Assembly (NCBI RefSeq): GCF_002940665.1 | Contig: NZ_MIGY01000003.1 | Span: forward strand, 1,159,573 to 1,223,572 | DNA from: Xanthomonas arboricola | Lineage (GTDB): Bacteria; Pseudomonadota; Gammaproteobacteria; Xanthomonadales; Xanthomonadaceae | DNA length: 64,000 nucleotides | Direction: 5' to 3' | Shown: positions 61,924 to 64,000 of the stretch, one piece after another | How positions within the stretch are numbered: position 1 is the stretch's first letter | Layout of the letters: every line of letters begins with the position of its first letter | Made by a program: the position numbers and the translations under genes | Notes under the pieces: generated by a model | Database searches by the model: none | What the model saw: the letters and a program-made list of their open reading frames with translations, nothing else | What the model was told of the DNA's origin: nothing

Positions 61924-63280
61924 AGTCGTCATCGCCAACCGAGGTGAAATCGCGCTGCGCATCCTGCGCGCGTGCCACACGCTCGGCATCCGCACGGTCG
62001 CGGTGCATTCCACGGTCGACCGCAACCTCAAGCACGTGGCCATGGCCGACGAGTCGGTGTGTATCGGCCCGGCTGCCTCCAGCGACAGTTATCTCAACAT
62101 CCCGGCGTTGATCGCCGCGGCCGAGGTGACCGATGCGCAGGCCATCCATCCCGGCTACGGCTTTTTGTCGGAAAACGCCGACTTTGCCGAGCGCGTGGAA
62201 GAATCCGGCTTCATCTTCATCGGCCCCAAGGCCGACACCATCCGCCTGATGGGCGACAAGGTCGAGGCGATCCGCGCGATGAAGGCCGCCGGCGTGCCGT
62301 GCGTGCCCGGTTCGGGCGGCCCGCTGGGCGAGGACATCGTCGCCAACACCAAGGTGGCGCGCGAGATCGGCTACCCGGTGATCATCAAGGCCGCCGGCGG
62401 CGGCGGCGGGCGCGGCATGCGTGTGGTGCATTCGGAGGCCGCGTTGAAGGCCGCCATCGAAACCACCAAGTCCGAAGCCAAGGCCGCCTTCAGCAACGAT
62501 CAGGTCTACATGGAGAAGTTCCTGGAAAATCCGCGCCACGTGGAAATCCAGGTGCTGGCCGACGGCCAGGGCGGTGCGATCCATCTGGGCGAACGCGATT
62601 GCTCGATGCAGCGCCGCCACCAGAAGGTGGTGGAAGAAGCGCCGGCCCCGGGCATCACCGAAGAGCTGCGCAACGAGATCGGCAAGGTCTGCGTGGATGC
62701 CTGCATCCGCATCGGCTATCGCGGCGCGGGCACCTTCGAGTTTTTGTTCGAAGACGGGCGTTTCTACTTCATCGAAATGAACACGCGTATCCAGGTGGAG
62801 CATCCGGTCACCGAGCGCATCACCGGCATCGATCTGGTCTGCGAGCAGTTGCGCATTGCCGCCGGCCGCAAGCTGACCATCAAGCAGAGCGACATCGTGC
62901 TGCGCGGGCATGCGATCGAGTGCCGCATCAACGCCGAGGACCCGGAAACCTTCATGCCCAACCCGGGCCTGATCACCGCGTTCCATCCGCCCGGCGGCCC
63001 GGGCGTGCGTGTGGACACGCACATCTACGCCGGCTACAAGGTGCCGCCGAACTACGACTCGATGATCGGCAAGCTGATCGTGCATGGCCCCGACCGCGAG
63101 ACCGCGATCGCGCGCATGCGCGTGGCGCTGAGCGAGATGGTGGTGGACGGCATCAAGACCAATATCCCGCTGCAGCAACGCATCATGCGCGACAAGGGCT
63201 TCCAGGCCGGCGGGCAGAACATCCACTATCTGGAAAAGCGCCTGGCCGAGCGCAAGAACAAGTCGATCGCGCTGGTCTGA
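61913..63280 (+). CDS. accC: Biotin carboxylase of acetyl-CoA carboxylase
   Basis: ATP-dependent carboxylation of the biotin on AccB. The 455-residue product is complete: N-terminal [23 protein letters not shown]-grasp glycine loop [16 protein letters not shown] (about residues 157-172), [25 protein letters not shown] segment (about 222-242) and catalytic [10 protein letters not shown] (about 294-303). The ATG at 61913 lies inside the end of the four-helix-bundle gene, so translation may depend partly on that gene. A hairpin terminator follows at 63302-63331. Confidence 0.97.
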   Translation: MLDKVVIANRGEIALRILRACHTLGIRTVAVHSTVDRNLKHVAMADESVCIGPAASSDSYLNIPALIAAAEVTDAQAIHPGYGFLSENADFAERVEESGFIFIGPKADTIRLMGDKVEAIRAMKAAGVPCVPGSGGPLGEDIVANTKVAREIGYPVIIKAAGGGGGRGMRVVHSEAALKAAIETTKSEAKAAFSNDQVYMEKFLENPRHVEIQVLADGQGGAIHLGERDCSMQRRHQKVVEEAPAPGITEELRNEIGKVCVDACIRIGYRGAGTFEFLFEDGRFYFIEMNTRIQVEHPVTERITGIDLVCEQLRIAAGRKLTIKQSDIVLRGHAIECRINAEDPETFMPNPGLITAFHPPGGPGVRVDTHIYAGYKVPPNYDSMIGKLIVHGPDRETAIARMRVALSEMVVDGIKTNIPLQQRIMRDKGFQAGGQNIHYLEKRLAERKNKSIALV

Positions 63281-63301
63281 TCGCACTGGCCAGTGCACCG
63301 C

Positions 63302-63331
63302 GCAACAGGCCCGGGAAACCGGGCTTGTTGC
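63302..63331 (+). terminator. Probable terminator of the aroQ-acc operon
   Basis: Stem GCAACAGGCCCGG / CCGGGCTTGTTGC (one G-T wobble) with a GAAA tetraloop, 22 bp after the accC stop, followed by a short T-containing tail. A REP palindrome lies 100 bp further on. Confidence 0.65.
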
Positions 63332-63433
63332 GTTGTTTCCCGGTGCATCGCGCCGGCAGTGCTTCACGCAGGCCAGGCACGCGGCCCGACGACACCCCGC
63401 ACCGGCAACACTATGCGGCCAGCCGACCCATGC

Positions 63434-63501
63434 GTAGGAGCGCACCCGGGCGCAACGAGGTTCCACCGATAAAGCGCGGTCGCGCCCGGGTGCGCTCCTA
63501 C
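63434..63501. repeat. REP palindrome (GTAG type), single copy
   Basis: A 68-bp palindrome starting GTAGGAGCGCACCCGGGCGC and ending GCGCCCGGGTGCGCTCCTAC, located between the accC terminator and a reverse-strand gene. Same family as 1951-2018 and the two arrays. Confidence 0.85.
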
Positions 63502-63596
63502 CGTATCCGGGGTGCTGCCGGATCCGCTGCGCAGATCTTCAGTCGTCCGCGCGGATGCGCATCGCGCCCGCATCGGGACGCGATGCGCTGCATCGT

Positions 63597-63959
63597 TCAG
63601 CGCCGCGGCGCAGGCTGCTGGCTGCCCGGCACCGGCACGATGCCGCTGGAGGAGGCCGGGTCGACCACGGTCATGGTTTCGGTGGATCCATCCGGCCATA
63701 CCACCTGGAAGGTGGAGCCGGCCGGCAATGTCGAAAACGGCATCGCGCTGCTGGCGCGGTACACCGCAGCCACCTGGCTGGCACCGTGCCGTCGCTGCTG
63801 TTCGTCGGCGGCGACCGTGGTCGACTTGACCGACAGCGGCTGGTAGCGGTGATCGGCGGTGTCGATCATCACGATGCCCACGGCCGCGGCCGAATACGCC
63901 ACAAACAACGCGACCCAGAACCAGAACTTGGCGCCATGCGCCAGGCGACGGTAATTCAT
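63597..63959 (-). CDS. Small membrane-anchored protein of unknown function
   Basis: The 120-residue product has a TM helix at about residues 12-32 (FWFWVALFVAYSAAAVGIVMI) and a soluble, presumably periplasmic C-terminal part with a beta-like segment LPAGSTFQVVWPDGSTETMTVV. I do not recognise a domain. The ATG at 63959 overlaps the stop of an upstream reverse-strand gene (ATGA) and has GGGAG before it, so it is probably second in an operon. Confidence 0.75.
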   Translation of the reverse strand: MNYRRLAHGAKFWFWVALFVAYSAAAVGIVMIDTADHRYQPLSVKSTTVAADEQQRRHGASQVAAVYRASSAMPFSTLPAGSTFQVVWPDGSTETMTVVDPASSSGIVPVPGSQQPAPRR

Positions 63960-64000
63960 GACTGCGCTCCCGGCTCGGAGACCAAGCTATCGACCATCTC
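63956..64000 (-). CDS. 3' end of an upstream gene (partial)
   Basis: Fourteen codons (ending LVSEPGAQS) and a TGA that overlaps the ATG of the next gene. The ATGA overlap supports a real gene extending past the right edge, but the fragment is too short to identify. Confidence 0.45.
   Translation of the reverse strand, partial: EMVDSLVSEPGAQS

Overview
The window is high-GC chromosomal DNA whose gene content points to Xanthomonas or a very close relative. The indicators are a lipase with a C-terminal Xanthomonas-type T4SS recruitment domain and its immunity lipoprotein, many TonB-dependent receptor functions, GTAG-type REP palindromes, the GGGATTGG/GGGATTCG intergenic repeats, and the clustering of groESL, cutA, dsbD, aroQ and accBC. 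No tRNA, rRNA, CRISPR, transposase or prophage gene was found. It reads as a core-genome segment with a few accessory insertions.

Layout. 1-3 kb: 5' part of aceE (reverse) and a secreted GH53 endo-galactanase. 4-6 kb: a toxin/immunity pair, lipoprotein then lipase-XVIPCD, overlapping ATGA on the reverse strand. 6.2-9 kb: a three-gene partner-switching module (Cache-HAMP-PP2C phosphatase, RsbW-like kinase, STAS protein). 9.1-18.4 kb: a complete malonate decarboxylase operon on the reverse strand (mdcA-C-D-E-G-B-H, a MatC-like transporter, a GntR regulator), with a 141-bp-period REP array between mdcC and mdcD. 18.6-20.4 kb: a YqjI-like PadR regulator and a siderophore-interacting (YqjH-like) reductase. 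20.8-30.1 kb: YceI lipoprotein, RutE-type nitroreductase, ELM1-family protein, a DUF2145 pair, an Lnt-like amidotransferase, a VUT transporter and glnE.

31-37.7 kb: an iron-uptake operon on the reverse strand: Fur box, FecI-type sigma, FecR, FecA-type receptor, PepSY reductase, DUF3649, DUF3325. 38-42.8 kb: two tandem paralogous AsmA/YdbH-like envelope proteins. 43-46.4 kb: a CoA-transferase/hydrolase and aroG. aroG is preceded by a leader peptide with a Phe/Tyr/Trp run, an intrinsic terminator, and a leader segment complementary to the terminator arm: a textbook attenuator layout. 46.9-49.8 kb: a second TonB-dependent receptor, then a second REP array. 50.5-52.7 kb: groESL with a sigma-32-like promoter and a degenerate CIRCE. 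53.1-57.8 kb: exported nuclease, cutA, and a DsbD with duplicated N-terminal alpha domains. 57.9-60.1 kb: a PfpI-like lipoprotein and a GlxA-type AraC regulator. 60.4-63.3 kb: aroQ, accB, an S23-type four-helix-bundle gene wedged in, and accC. The end holds a small membrane protein and the tail of another gene.

The most rewarding points are the T4SS effector/immunity pair, the aromatic attenuator upstream of aroG, the REP array splitting the malonate decarboxylase operon, the four-helix-bundle gene between accB and accC, and three families of long palindromic intergenic repeats. All functional calls are by recognition of protein families and motifs; no database search was possible.
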